A stretch of DNA of 64,000 bases from Leifsonia sp. Root4 (GCF_001425085.1 NZ_LMDN01000001.1:146364-210363); one strand, 5' to 3'; positions 24,695 to 33,961 are shown, numbered from the stretch's first letter. Notes: generated by a model from the letters alone, not told the origin. Numbers and translations are program-made.

Positions 24695-25617
24695 GCGCCG
24701 GCCACCGCATCGCTCGGGAAGTTGACGACGGACTTGCCGACGCCACCGTCGGCTCCGCGCAGTTCGACGAGGCCGACGAGGCGGCCGTCCGGCGCGATCG
24801 CCGAGCGCAACGCGCTCGTCGGCGTGCTGCCGCGCTGGGCTGCGTCCACCTCGATGCGCTTGCCGTGGCCGAGGTCGATGGCCTGCTGCTCGCTGAGTTC
24901 GAGCCGTTCGAACAGCCGCGCCGCGGCGTCGGCGGGTGGGATCAGGGCGGTGGCGACGTCGACCGAGTCGAGCTCGCCGGCATCCGTCACCGAGAACGGC
25001 CCGATCCGGGTGCGTCGGAGGGCCGTCAGGTGGCCGCCGACGCCGAGGTCGTCGCCGAGGTCGCGGGCGAGGGCGCGGATGTAGGTGCCGGAGGAGCAGA
25101 CGACGCGCACCTCGAGGTCGAGGTAGCCGTCGACGGCGGTGCTGCCGAGGAGTTCGAACTCGGAGACCGTGACGGCGCGCGATTTCAGCTGCACCTCTTC
25201 GCCGGCCCGCACGAGTGCGTACGCGCGCTTGCCGTCGACCTTGATGGCGCTGACCGAGCTCGGCACCTGTTCGATGTCGCCACTCAGGCTTTCGATGCCC
25301 GCCGCGATCGCTGCCGGGTCGATGGCGGTTGCGCCGGCCGCAGGCACCTCGCCGATCAGTTCGCCCTCTGCGTCATCGGTGGTGCTCGCGGCTCCGAGGC
25401 GGATCGTCGCCAGGTATTCCTTGTCGAGTCCGACGACATAGGTGAGCAGGCGGGTCGAGCTCTCGACCCCGAGAACGAGCAGGCCGGTGGCCATCGGGTC
25501 CAGCGTGCCGGCGTGGCCGACCTTGCGGGTTCCCGCGAGACGCCTGGTCCTGGCCACGGCGTCGTGACTGGTCCAGCCCTGCGGCTTGTCGAGAAGGAGG
25601 ATGCCGCTGCTGCTCAC
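24691..25617 (-). CDS. truB: tRNA pseudouridine-55 synthase
   Basis: A 308-residue enzyme making pseudouridine-55 in the T loop of tRNA. Start block GILLLDKPQGWTSHD and catalytic GHAGTLDPMATGLL (Asp40) are diagnostic; SSGTYIRALARDLG is the second family motif. A C-terminal extension shows an RNA-binding-like tail. GTG start with GAGAAGGAGG-type purines not seen on the right side, so the RBS is unclear. Heads an operon with two membrane proteins and ribF. In relatives truB usually follows rbfA directly; here it is 8.6 kb away. Confidence 0.95.
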   Translation of the reverse strand: MSSSGILLLDKPQGWTSHDAVARTRRLAGTRKVGHAGTLDPMATGLLVLGVESSTRLLTYVVGLDKEYLATIRLGAASTTDDAEGELIGEVPAAGATAIDPAAIAAGIESLSGDIEQVPSSVSAIKVDGKRAYALVRAGEEVQLKSRAVTVSEFELLGSTAVDGYLDLEVRVVCSSGTYIRALARDLGDDLGVGGHLTALRRTRIGPFSVTDAGELDSVDVATALIPPADAAARLFERLELSEQQAIDLGHGKRIEVDAAQRGSTPTSALRSAIAPDGRLVGLVELRGADGGVGKSVVNFPSDAVAGA

Positions 25618-25667
25618 GACCCAAGGCTAACATCGCGCCCGTGCGGCCCCGTGCCGGGCCGACCCTC

Positions 25668-25673
25668 TACGCT
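25668..25673 (+). promoter_or_regulatory. -10 box (TACGCT), leaderless start
   Basis: TACGCT is six bases upstream of the ATG at 25680 and lies in the short gap divergent from truB. Confidence 0.5.
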
Positions 25674-25679
25674 CGAACC

Positions 25680-26717
25680 ATGAGAATTGCGGTGATCGGG
25701 GCCGGTGCCCTCGGCGGTACTTTTGCCGCGCTGCTCAGCAGAGCCGGCCACGAGGTCGAGGTGACCGCGCGCGGCGCGCAGCTCGGCGCGATCCGGGTGC
25801 ACGGGATCCGCCTGAGCGGGGGCTTCGGCGTGGCGAACGCTCGCGTTGCGGCATCCGAGACCCTGAGCGCACGCCCCGATCTGGTGCTGCTCTGCACGAA
25901 GGCGCAGGATGCCGAGGCCGCACTGCTGCAGAACGCCGCAGCGCTCGAGGGAGCTGCCGCGCTGGACGGCGGCGACGGGCTCGACGGCGTGCCGGTGATC
26001 GTCGTGCAGAACGGCCTGGACGGAGTGCAGACCGCCCAGCGCGTTCTGCCGAATTCGGAGTGCTTCGGCCTGCTGGTGATCATCGCGGCGAACTACACGA
26101 CGCCTGGAGAGGTGCGCGTCACGACGGCTGCGCCCAGTTACCTCGGGCGCGGGACCGGCCCTGCCGACGCCGAGACGCTCCGCTGGCGGGCCGTGCTGGC
26201 CGAGGCCGCGCCCGTCATAGCCCAGGACAACTTCGTTGGGGCGCAGTGGACCAAGCTCATCGTCAACATGCTCAACGGGCTGCCTGCCATCACGGGCCTC
26301 ACCGTGCAGGAGGTCGTCGCGCACCGCGGGCTCAGGATGGCGCTGACCCGCAGCATGCGCGAGGCCGTGCAGGTCGGCATGGCCAGCGGGGTGCGCTTCG
26401 GCTCGCTGCAGCGGCTCAGCAACGCACGGTTGCGCTTCTTCGCGCGTATGCCGCCGTGGCTCGGCCAGCTGCTGCCGCTGTCGATGAAGCGCAGGATGGG
26501 CCAGGTGCCGAACCTCGGGTCGACGCAGCAGAGCCTCCGGCGCGGGCAGCGCACCGAGATCGACTACTTGAACGGCGCCGTCGAACGTGCCGGCCTGGCC
26601 GCAGGCGTCGCCACCCCGGTCAATGCCGCGATCACGGCACTCGTGCACGAGGTCGAGCAGAGCGGCGAGTTCCTCTCCCCCGCGCATGCGATCGGCCGCA
26701 TCAACGCGTTCGGCTGA
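25680..26717 (+). CDS. 2-dehydropantoate 2-reductase-like (ApbA/PanE)
   Basis: A 345-residue NADPH-dependent ketopantoate reductase family member. The Rossmann motif GAGALGGTFA is at residues 7-16, the conserved LLCTKAQD block near 76 and the catalytic Lys region WTKLIVNMLNGLPA near 192. The C-terminal helical domain contains LGSTQQSLRRGQRTEIDYLNG. Pantothenate biosynthesis is possible, but the family includes other ketoacid reductases and no pan genes are nearby, so no symbol is given. It lies divergent from truB. Confidence 0.85.
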   Translation: MRIAVIGAGALGGTFAALLSRAGHEVEVTARGAQLGAIRVHGIRLSGGFGVANARVAASETLSARPDLVLLCTKAQDAEAALLQNAAALEGAAALDGGDGLDGVPVIVVQNGLDGVQTAQRVLPNSECFGLLVIIAANYTTPGEVRVTTAAPSYLGRGTGPADAETLRWRAVLAEAAPVIAQDNFVGAQWTKLIVNMLNGLPAITGLTVQEVVAHRGLRMALTRSMREAVQVGMASGVRFGSLQRLSNARLRFFARMPPWLGQLLPLSMKRRMGQVPNLGSTQQSLRRGQRTEIDYLNGAVERAGLAAGVATPVNAAITALVHEVEQSGEFLSPAHAIGRINAFG

Positions 26718-26819
26718 GCGCCCGGCTGCCCATGCGGCCCGAGCCTCGGCCCGCTACCGCGGCAGCCGTCGCCGGTTCGCGGAGGCGGCAGCCGGATCGC
26801 CTCGATTCGGGACGGTTTG

Positions 26820-26836
26820 GCGCCCGATCAGGGCGC
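26820..26836. terminator. Small hairpin between convergent genes
   Basis: GCGCCC (26820-26825), loop GATCA, GGGCGC (26831-26836). It lies in the 152-base gap between the convergent PanE-like gene and the P-loop kinase; nothing else was recognised there. Confidence 0.35.
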
Positions 26837-26869
26837 ACATCCGCGGACCGGCTACGGGACGGCCTGCAG

Positions 26870-27484
26870 TCAGCAGCTGTCGGCGAAGACGCGGCGGGGC
26901 GTTGCCGGGGTCGAGTTATCGATGATCGCGGTGGCCTGCGTGCGCGGGGCGGCCTCGGCGAAGTAGAGCCTGTCGGCATCCCCCTCCGGCCCATCGACCG
27001 GCGCGCTGTCGAGGAAGACGCTGTAGTTCCAGAGGCCGCGCAGCTCTGGGCGGTTGATGAAGCGACCGTCGATGATCAGCGTCGCGTCGATGGGCCCCGT
27101 CTCCCACTTCGGCAGCACCTGGATGCCGCGTCTCGGGTCGAAGGCCTTCGTCACGAATCCGGTGCTGCCACCCAGCCGGAACGGCTCGACGAGCACCCGG
27201 CGCAACAACGAGTAGTCGAAGCCGTAGCGGTAGTAGCGCTCCGCGGTGTCGTCGCCGAACTTCGCCTGTTCCTCACGCGAGCGGTGGAACCACTCCAAAC
27301 TCGCCCGGAACACCGGGTGATTGCGCTCCTCCAGCACCGCGGCGAGATCGTCACCGAACGCCGTCTTGCCGCTCTGCAGCGCGCCGTCGATCGCGACGAT
27401 CGTGCGCCCGTGCCCGTAGTTGTGCATGATCTCATCGGCGAGGCCACGGAGGAAGCGAACGCGGGGGGTGAGGACGAGTTCCAT
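26870..27484 (-). CDS. P-loop kinase, uridine-kinase-like
   Basis: A 204-residue P-loop NTPase. The phosphate loop is AIDGALQSGKTAFGDDL (near 31-47), with a DxxF-like substrate region FRASLEWFHRS and an Asp/Lys region DATLIIDGRFI near 134-144 as in nucleoside kinases. The substrate is unknown; the sequence is too distant to claim uridine. Start is ATG, six bases after TAGGCT, so leaderless. It is divergent from mutY-like gene 79 bases away. Confidence 0.75.
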   Translation of the reverse strand: MELVLTPRVRFLRGLADEIMHNYGHGRTIVAIDGALQSGKTAFGDDLAAVLEERNHPVFRASLEWFHRSREEQAKFGDDTAERYYRYGFDYSLLRRVLVEPFRLGGSTGFVTKAFDPRRGIQVLPKWETGPIDATLIIDGRFINRPELRGLWNYSVFLDSAPVDGPEGDADRLYFAEAAPRTQATAIIDNSTPATPRRVFADSC

Positions 27485-27563
27485 GCCTCGAGCCTACGCC
27501 GGGCGCATCCGACTCCAACCCGATGCCGGCTCCGACGATGCCGCGCCGTCTACGCTGGAAGCG
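27485..27563. promoter_or_regulatory. Divergent leaderless promoters
   Basis: Minus strand TAGGCT (27491-27496) is six bases before the ATG at 27484. Plus strand TACGCT (27551-27556) is seven bases before the ATG at 27564. -35 boxes are not convincing. Confidence 0.45.
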
Positions 27564-28457
27564 ATGAGTACGACAGCCGCCGCAACCGCCATTCCGGAGA
27601 CGATCGTCGCCTGGTTCCACGAGAACGGCCGCATTCTGCCGTGGCGCGAGTCCGGCTTCAGCGCCTGGGGCACCCTGGTGAGCGAGTTCATGCTGCAGCA
27701 GACGCCCGTCAACCGGGTGATCCCGCACCTGAACGCCTGGCTGGAGCGTTGGCCGACACCCGCGGATCTGGCCGCCGCTCCCCCGGCGGAGGCGCTGCGA
27801 GCCTGGTCCAGCCTCGGTTACCCGCGCCGCGCACTCTGGCTGCACGCTGCGGCTGTCGAGATCACCGAGCGCCACGGCGGCGTCGTGCCGAGCGACGTGG
27901 ACCAGCTTCTCGCCCTCAGCGGCGTCGGCGACTACACCGCCAGGGCGGTTGCGGCCTTCGCCTATGGCATGCGGCATCCCGTCGTCGACACGAACACCCG
28001 GCGCGTGATCGCCCGCGCCGTGCAGGGCCAGGCCGAGCCAGCGCCGCCCAGCCGAACCCGCGACCTCGCGGCGATGGAGGAGCTGCTGCCTGAGAGTCTC
28101 CAGGACGCCCGCGACTTCAACGCCGGCATCATGGAGCTCGGCGCCCTGGTCTGCGTGGCGCGCACGCCCCGCTGCGGCGACTGCCCGATCCGCGATCAGT
28201 GCGCCTGGATCGCGGCCGGCTCCCCCGCCTACCTCGGCCCACGCAAGAGCGTGCAGAAGAAGTTCGAGGGCTCCGATCGCCAGGTGCGCGGGCTCATCAT
28301 GAAGGAGCTGCGTGCGGCACACAAGCCAGTGACGGCCACCGAGATCGACACGGTGTGGCCGGATGCCGCACAGCGCGAGCGTGCACTGCGCGGACTGATC
28401 GCCGACGGACTGGCGGTGGCATCCGCCGAGGGTGGATACACGCTGCCGCACGGGTAG
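27564..28457 (+). CDS. mutY: A/G-specific adenine glycosylase (MutY)
   Basis: A 297-residue base-excision DNA glycosylase removing adenine opposite 8-oxoguanine. The MutY catalytic Glu41 lies in SEFMLQQTPVNRV, the helix-hairpin-helix region is LLALSGVGDYTARAV, and catalytic Asp142 is in PVVDTN. A [4Fe-4S] site is formed by Cys197, Cys204, Cys207 and Cys213 (C-x6-C-x2-C-x5-C). The C-terminal Nudix-like domain of longer MutY proteins is absent, as in several actinobacteria. The window also holds an MTH1-like Nudix enzyme, another oxidised-guanine function. ATG is seven bases after TACGCT. Confidence 0.92.
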   Translation: MSTTAAATAIPETIVAWFHENGRILPWRESGFSAWGTLVSEFMLQQTPVNRVIPHLNAWLERWPTPADLAAAPPAEALRAWSSLGYPRRALWLHAAAVEITERHGGVVPSDVDQLLALSGVGDYTARAVAAFAYGMRHPVVDTNTRRVIARAVQGQAEPAPPSRTRDLAAMEELLPESLQDARDFNAGIMELGALVCVARTPRCGDCPIRDQCAWIAAGSPAYLGPRKSVQKKFEGSDRQVRGLIMKELRAAHKPVTATEIDTVWPDAAQRERALRGLIADGLAVASAEGGYTLPHG

Positions 28458-29280
28458 ATGCACCCACGGCGACTGCGGGAGCGCCAGCGACCGAAGCCCT
28501 GAACGCCTGACCAGATGGGGTTGCCCGGGTCTCGATACGGCCGCGGGCGGCCTACTCGACCAACGTGGAGGTCGCGGATGCGGTGTCGGCGGATCCGCTC
28601 GGGGCTTCGCGTGCGTCGCTGCTCCTTCGTCGCGGCGCCGCTCGCTCGAGCCAGCGTGCGAAGCGGACGCACATCCCACACCGCAGGCTCAGTCGACGCG
28701 CATTCTCACGCTGGCTTGCGGGAACGCCAGCGACCGAAGCCCTGAACGCCTGACCAGATGGGGTTGCCCGGGTCCCGATACGGCCGCGGGCGGCCCACGC
28801 GACCAGCGTGGAGGTCGCGGATGCGGTGCCGGCGGGTCCGCTCGGGGCTTCGCGTGCGTCGCTGCTCCTTCGTCGCGGCGCCGCTCGCTCGAGCCAGCGT
28901 GCGAAGTGCACGCACATCCCACACCGCAGGCTCAATCGACGCGCATTCTCACGCTGGCTTGAGGGAGCGCCAGCGACCGAAGCCCTGAACGCCTGACCAG
29001 ATCAGGGCGCCCGCAGCCGCACCAGCATCGGTGGCCGTTCCCGGGGTTGCCGAAGAGGGGCTGCCGCCTTTCGCGACGCTGCGCGTCGAGCTACGCGACC
29101 AGCGCGGAGGCCGCCGATGCGGTGTCGGCGGATCCGCTCAGGGCTTCGCGTGCGTCGCTGCTCCTTCGTCGCGGCGCCGCTCGCTCGAGCCAGCATGGGC
29201 ATGCACGATGGCTTGAGGGAGCAGCCGAGGAACGAGGCCGCCCCCGAAGCCCTGAGCGTGTCACCGGATCGGGTCGGACT
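28458..29280. repeat. Second repeat array, with 243-bp tandem copies
   Basis: No gene is supported here. Two tandem copies of a 243-bp unit lie at 28501-28743 and 28744-28986, with the start of a third at 28987. Each carries GGGGCTTCGCGTGCGTCG, GCTCGCTCGAGCCAGCGTG and the inverted ACGCTGGCTTG arm, then CGACCGAAGCCCTGA. A further diverged unit follows at about 29085-29270, preceded by the 17-base palindrome family at 29073-29089 (GCGACGC TGC GCGTCGA). The array separates mutY from the ABC exporter block. Confidence 0.85.
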
Positions 29281-29289
29281 AGTCCGGCG

Positions 29290-30591
29290 TTACACGCCGT
29301 GGCGCAGTGCCGAGATCGGCTCGATCCTGCTGGCTTTCGCCGCTGGGTAGGCGCCGGCCGCCAGGCCGACGACGGCGCCGAGCACGGCACAGCCGAGCAC
29401 CATCGGCAGGTCGATGATGGGTGTCCACTGCTGCACGAGCGAGACTCCGACGACCGCGAAGACGCCGAGCGCCGCACCGATCAGCCCGCCGAGAAGGCCG
29501 ATCACCACGGACTCCACCGTGAACTGTGCCCGGATCTCGCGCCGCGTCGCTCCAAGGGCACGGCGCAGGCCGATCTCGCCGACACGTTCTGAGACGGAGA
29601 GAAGCGTGACGTTGGCGATGCCGAGACCTCCGGCGAGGAGCGCGATCAATCCGAGGATCAGGAACACGACGTTGACGTCGGCCTGGACGCTCTCCTGCAG
29701 CTCCGATCCCGTCTGCGGAGCGACGACCTCGAAGTTGTCCGGTGTGTTCGGGTCAAGGGCGATCGGCGCCTGCTTGCCGACGACGCCACCGGCACCGACC
29801 GCGATCCGCACGTGCAGCTCCTCGGCCGCACGCAGGCCGAAGTCGGCACGGGCCGTGCCTGCCGGCACCATCACGGCGTCGAGCATGTCGGTGCGCCGCT
29901 CCATCTTGTCGACGATGCCGATCACGGTATACGAGCGTTCACCGATGAAGATGGCCGGTTGCCTGTCGATGCGGTTCACGCCGAGTTCCTCGGCGGCCCG
30001 CGCTCCGAGCACGACGACGCGATCGGCGCGCTCGTCGTGGCCGGCGTCGAAGAACCGCCCGGTGACGATGCGGCCGCGCACGGCGTCAAGCAGCCCCGGC
30101 GTTGCCGCGAGCACGGCGGGCCCACTCGTCTGCGCGGCGGACGGGTCGTTCACCGGAACCGAGGTGATCCGTTGACCGGCGACGTCGACGGCGCCGACCA
30201 GGCCGGCCTGCTCAACGCCGACGAGGCGTTCAACGCGCAAAGGGGCGTCCCACGGCAGCGAGGTCTTCGCCTTCGAGTTGCCGAACATCGAGCCGGTCTT
30301 GCCCGGCGTGACCAGAACCTGCGTGGCTGAGACCGAGTCGAACTGGCGGGAGATCTGCCCAGCCGCTGTCTGAGCGAAACCGATCGTCACGACGAGCGAC
30401 GCGATGCCGAGCACCGTTCCCATCGTCGTCATCACGAGGCGGCCCGTGTGCCCGCCGATGCCGTGGCTCACCTCGACGAGGAGGTCTTGGGTGGTGAAGC
30501 GGTCAGCGCGCTTGATCGGGTTCGGCGCGGCCTTCGGGCGGCGGAACCGTTGCGTCAGCGACGCCAGCCTGCCGCGGATCCAGCCGCTCAT
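29290..30591 (-). CDS. ABC transporter permease, MacB/FtsX type
   Basis: A 433-residue permease with one N-terminal membrane segment (about 53-72), a large extracytoplasmic domain, and three C-terminal segments in an FtsX domain (about 305-430). It carries the conserved ERVGEIGLRRALGATRREI coupling motif. It belongs with the adjacent ATPase and adaptor in a MacB-type exporter of lipoproteins, peptides or antibiotics. Its N-terminus is basic and cytoplasmic. Overlaps the ATPase stop by 4 bases. Confidence 0.9.
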   Translation of the reverse strand: MSGWIRGRLASLTQRFRRPKAAPNPIKRADRFTTQDLLVEVSHGIGGHTGRLVMTTMGTVLGIASLVVTIGFAQTAAGQISRQFDSVSATQVLVTPGKTGSMFGNSKAKTSLPWDAPLRVERLVGVEQAGLVGAVDVAGQRITSVPVNDPSAAQTSGPAVLAATPGLLDAVRGRIVTGRFFDAGHDERADRVVVLGARAAEELGVNRIDRQPAIFIGERSYTVIGIVDKMERRTDMLDAVMVPAGTARADFGLRAAEELHVRIAVGAGGVVGKQAPIALDPNTPDNFEVVAPQTGSELQESVQADVNVVFLILGLIALLAGGLGIANVTLLSVSERVGEIGLRRALGATRREIRAQFTVESVVIGLLGGLIGAALGVFAVVGVSLVQQWTPIIDLPMVLGCAVLGAVVGLAAGAYPAAKASRIEPISALRHGV

Positions 30592-31289
30592 CGCAGCACA
30601 CTCACTCGGCCATCGTCGATCCGGATGCCGCGGCGCGCGCGCTCCGCGACGGCGTTGTCGTGGGTGATGACGACCAGCGTCAGGCCGTCGGCGTTGAGTT
30701 CCTCGAACAGGTCCATCACCTCGTGCGAGGTCTTCGCATCGAGATTGCCCGTCGGCTCATCGGCCAACAGCACGCGCGGCTGGGCGATGACGGCGCGGGC
30801 GATCGCGACGCGCTGACGCTCACCGCCGGAGAGCGTCGTCGGCAGGAAGCCGAGGCGGTGGCCGAGGCCGACGCGCTCGAGCGCGGCGTGCGCGCGCGGC
30901 ATCCTCTCGGCACGGGGCACTCCGCTGTACAGGGTGGAGATGAGGACATTGTCGAGCACCGTCCGCCGCGGCAGGAGGTGGAATGACTGGAAGACGAAGC
31001 CGATGCTGCGCCCGCGCAGGGCTGCGCGCTCGTCTTCGCTCAGCGATCCGGTGCGCACGCCGTCCAGCAGGAACTCGCCGACACTCGGTCGGTCAAGCAG
31101 CCCGAGCACGTTGAGCAGCGTCGACTTCCCCGATCCGCTCGGCCCGACGATCGAGAGGTAGTCGCCCCGGTTGATGGCCAGATTGACGCCCTTCAACGCC
31201 TGAACTTCCGGCGGGCCGGGGAATGAGCGGGTCACGTCGACCAGCTCGACCACGGAATCGCTGGACGAGCTGGCGGCGGTGTCGGTCAT
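30588..31289 (-). CDS. ABC transporter ATPase, MacB/LolD type
   Basis: A 233-residue nucleotide-binding subunit. Walker A is GPSGSGKST (near 52-60), signature LSGGERQRVAIARA (near 148), Walker B LLADEPTGNLD and the switch His TH follow. PGPPEVQALKGVNLAINRGDYL-like N-terminus fits the LolD/MacB ATPase group. ATG overlaps the stop of the upstream adaptor by 4 bases, and its own stop overlaps the permease start, so the three are one coupled operon. Confidence 0.93.
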   Translation of the reverse strand: MTDTAASSSSDSVVELVDVTRSFPGPPEVQALKGVNLAINRGDYLSIVGPSGSGKSTLLNVLGLLDRPSVGEFLLDGVRTGSLSEDERAALRGRSIGFVFQSFHLLPRRTVLDNVLISTLYSGVPRAERMPRAHAALERVGLGHRLGFLPTTLSGGERQRVAIARAVIAQPRVLLADEPTGNLDAKTSHEVMDLFEELNADGLTLVVITHDNAVAERARRGIRIDDGRVSVLR

Positions 31290-32950
31290 CGGCCGACCAC
31301 GACCTGTTCGCCCTCGGCGATGTCGCCGCTGATCTCGACGAACCCCTCTGCGGCAAGCCCGGTGGTGACGTCGACGAGCTTGGTGTCCTCCTCGCCTGGC
31401 ACGACCACCTCGACCCGCGACTCTCCGCCGGCGCCTGCGGTCAGTGCCGCGGCGGGAACGGCGAGGACCTCACCGGCGGTCGCGCCGATGGGGATCGCGA
31501 TCCGCACGTTCTGGCCCTGCAGCGACTGCACCTGCTCCGGTGTCGGGTCCACGAGCGCCAGCGTGACGTCGTAGCGAACTCCCGCCTCCTTGCCCGTGGC
31601 CTTGCGGGGCGCGAGCGCGGTGACGGTCGCGCTGAGCGAGCCGTCGTCGCCGACCGCGACCGTCGCCGTGTCGCCGACGGTCAGCAGTTTCGCGTCGCTC
31701 TCGGCAGCGGATGCCGCGACGATGAGCTCGGCTCCGGAGACCCGCATCACGGCCGACTGCGCGACGGTGCCACGCTTGGCCATCACCTCGTCGACGCGGC
31801 GGGGCAGCCCGGAGAGGTAGAGCACCTCGCTGGCGGGAAGGAAGGTGAGTGTGCCCTCCTCCGCCGCGGCCAACGCCTCCTGCGCATCGGCGAGTGCACG
31901 CTGGGCGAAGTCGACGGCGGATGCCTGGGAGCCCGTGTCCGGCGCGGCGAGTGCGACGTCCCGCTTCGCATAGGCGAGGCGCACGGCGTCCTCGGCATCG
32001 GCAACCGCGTTCGGGTTCTGCGGTTCACCAGCCACAGGTGGCTTCTTCGCGTCTTCCTTCGCCGTCACGAGTGCGCGCTCCGCTGCACGGATGTCATTGT
32101 CGAGCGCGACCCGCTCCGCCTCTGACGGACCGGAGCCGGCGTTCGCGAGCTCCCGCTGCGCGCTGGCCACGCCGGCTTCGGCCGAGCGGACTCCGTCACG
32201 CGCGCCGCGCACGGCGTCGTCGGTGCCATCGGCCGGCTGCGGCGCCGGGTAGCCGACGCGTGCGTAGAGCTCGGCGACAGCCGCCGCCGTCGCCGCGTCG
32301 AAGGTCTCCGAGCCGCCCGGATCGATGCCGAGCGAGCGCAACGATTCCTTGAGCTGGTTGACGTCGGGACCGGCCAGACCGAGCCTGAGCGTGCGATAGA
32401 CGGGGAGATCGCCCGGCAGCACGATCACCGGACGACCGGCAACCTCGAGGGCGACGGATGCCGGCCCGAACGTTGCTCCGGCCTCCGGCACTCGACCGGT
32501 GACGACGGCGGGGCCGGTGCGGTCCCCTGCCTCCAGGGTGACGTCCACGGAATCGGCGTAGACGACATCGCCGCGCAGCGTGACGTCGTTGGAGAGGGTG
32601 CGCAGCTCGACGGGCACGGTGATCAGACCGGGCTCCGGCGGTTTCGCGTCGGCCGCGGCCTGCCCCGGCGAGACGATCACGGCGCTGAGCGCGACACCGG
32701 CGACGAGCGAGACGATCGCGACGGCCGCGAGCACCCACAGCGCACGATTCCCGTGCAGCACTCTGCGCCATCCCGCGACGGCCGGATCCGGCTTCACCCG
32801 CTCCGGCGCGGCGTCATCACCGGCACCGGCATCGCCCTGCAGGATCGCGTCCACCTCGGACGCAGCCTCCGACGAAACCGTCTGCTCCGCACCAGGCTGG
32901 GCGTCAGGCTGGGCGTCAGGCTGGGCGCTCTTCTTCCGGCCGCGCAGCAT
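31286..32950 (-). CDS. Membrane-fusion/adaptor protein with peptidoglycan-binding domain
   Basis: A 554-residue extracytoplasmic adaptor. A Gln/Pro/Asp-rich cytoplasmic N-terminus (12-base tandem repeats at 32899-32936) precedes one membrane segment near 70-90. A peptidoglycan-binding-1-like stretch (YRTLRLGLAGPDVNQLKESL) lies near 187, then a long Ala/Glu helical region (about 255-360) and HlyD-type beta barrel with GQNVRIAIPIGATAGEVLAVP. In Gram-positives such adaptors couple MacB-type ABC pumps to the wall. Coupled to the ATPase by a 4-base overlap. Confidence 0.85.
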   Translation of the reverse strand: MLRGRKKSAQPDAQPDAQPGAEQTVSSEAASEVDAILQGDAGAGDDAAPERVKPDPAVAGWRRVLHGNRALWVLAAVAIVSLVAGVALSAVIVSPGQAAADAKPPEPGLITVPVELRTLSNDVTLRGDVVYADSVDVTLEAGDRTGPAVVTGRVPEAGATFGPASVALEVAGRPVIVLPGDLPVYRTLRLGLAGPDVNQLKESLRSLGIDPGGSETFDAATAAAVAELYARVGYPAPQPADGTDDAVRGARDGVRSAEAGVASAQRELANAGSGPSEAERVALDNDIRAAERALVTAKEDAKKPPVAGEPQNPNAVADAEDAVRLAYAKRDVALAAPDTGSQASAVDFAQRALADAQEALAAAEEGTLTFLPASEVLYLSGLPRRVDEVMAKRGTVAQSAVMRVSGAELIVAASAAESDAKLLTVGDTATVAVGDDGSLSATVTALAPRKATGKEAGVRYDVTLALVDPTPEQVQSLQGQNVRIAIPIGATAGEVLAVPAAALTAGAGGESRVEVVVPGEEDTKLVDVTTGLAAEGFVEISGDIAEGEQVVVGR

Positions 32951-32953
32951 CGC

Positions 32954-33961
32954 TTACTTACCCGTCGCGTACTCGGCCAGCAACGCGTCGAGCTCAGACT
33001 TGTTGTCTTCGACGAACTGGGTCTCGAGCGCGAACTGGGCTTCGAGGCTCTTCTGCATGTAGTCGAGCTTCTCGGAGCAGCGGAAGTCGGCGAGAGCAAC
33101 GTCGATCTCCTTCTGCCGCAGTTCCTCCATCGCCGCCTCGTCCGGCGCGATCGGCACGCCGGTCTCGTCAAACTCCTGGTTCTCGTAGAACTCGTTCTGC
33201 GCATCGGAGATCGACATCATCGCCTCGCTCTTGCTCGTGAACTCCGAGTAGCCGGCATCCGCCATGCAATCGGCCCACTTCGCATCGAGTTCCTTGACTG
33301 CGGGCTGCTCCATGGCCTTGGTGTAGAGCTCGTTCATCTTCTCGAACAGCCCGGCGAACTTCGGATCGTTGTACGCGTCCTGAGCGCCACCCTGCACCTC
33401 GTTCTGCGCGGCGCCCTGGCAACCGGCGGTCTCCCAGTTGTACTCATAGCTGCCGTCGCCGGCCTCCATCGCCTCCATCTCCTCCTCGCTGGGGCCTGGG
33501 CCGTACAGCGTCTCGTAGAAGGCGGCCTGCTCGCTCTCGGAGAGCGATGCCGTGTACTCGGCATTCGGGTCGACGAACTCTTCGGACTGGGCCTGCTGCT
33601 CGGCCATCTGCTCGGCGGACTGGATCATGCCGTAGCCGTTGCTGGCGACCCATTCCTCCGTCTCGCGGTCTTCCATGTCGTCGGAGCTCATCACAACGCC
33701 CCCGCCGTTCTGCGTGTTGGGGAGGTACTCGAACCCCTCCTCCTTCATGCAGGCGGCGACGAGCTCCTCGACCTCGGCCTGCTGGGCCTCGAACTTCTCC
33801 TGGTCGATGTCGCCGTAGAGCGCGGTGGTGTACATGCCGAGAGGGCTGTCCTCGTAGCTGAGCTCACCGCCCCCACCGGAACCGGCGGCGGCACAGCCGC
33901 TCAGCGCCAGCATGGAAATCATGGCAAGAGACACAAAGGACAGCGACGTTGATGCGCGCAC
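32954..33961 (-). CDS. Lipoprotein of the ABC exporter operon
   Basis: A 335-residue lipoprotein. The signal peptide ends in a lipobox LSGC (Cys22). The mature part is acidic (pI low, many Glu/Asp) and has paired Cys-containing motifs such as AACMKEEGFEY (near 69-79) and ADCMADAGYSEF (near 236), which look like an internal repeat, plus TAGC. GTG start. It lies three bases upstream of the adaptor gene. I do not recognise the family; proteins with such CM..GF/GY repeats occur in actinobacterial exporter operons, but no function is established here. Confidence 0.8.
   Translation of the reverse strand: MRASTSLSFVSLAMISMLALSGCAAAGSGGGGELSYEDSPLGMYTTALYGDIDQEKFEAQQAEVEELVAACMKEEGFEYLPNTQNGGGVVMSSDDMEDRETEEWVASNGYGMIQSAEQMAEQQAQSEEFVDPNAEYTASLSESEQAAFYETLYGPGPSEEEMEAMEAGDGSYEYNWETAGCQGAAQNEVQGGAQDAYNDPKFAGLFEKMNELYTKAMEQPAVKELDAKWADCMADAGYSEFTSKSEAMMSISDAQNEFYENQEFDETGVPIAPDEAAMEELRQKEIDVALADFRCSEKLDYMQKSLEAQFALETQFVEDNKSELDALLAEYATGK

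Noticed and set aside
28432-28996. Open frames in the 243-bp tandem array
   Set aside because: Repeated identical peptide blocks and no start-site support; explained by the DNA repeat.
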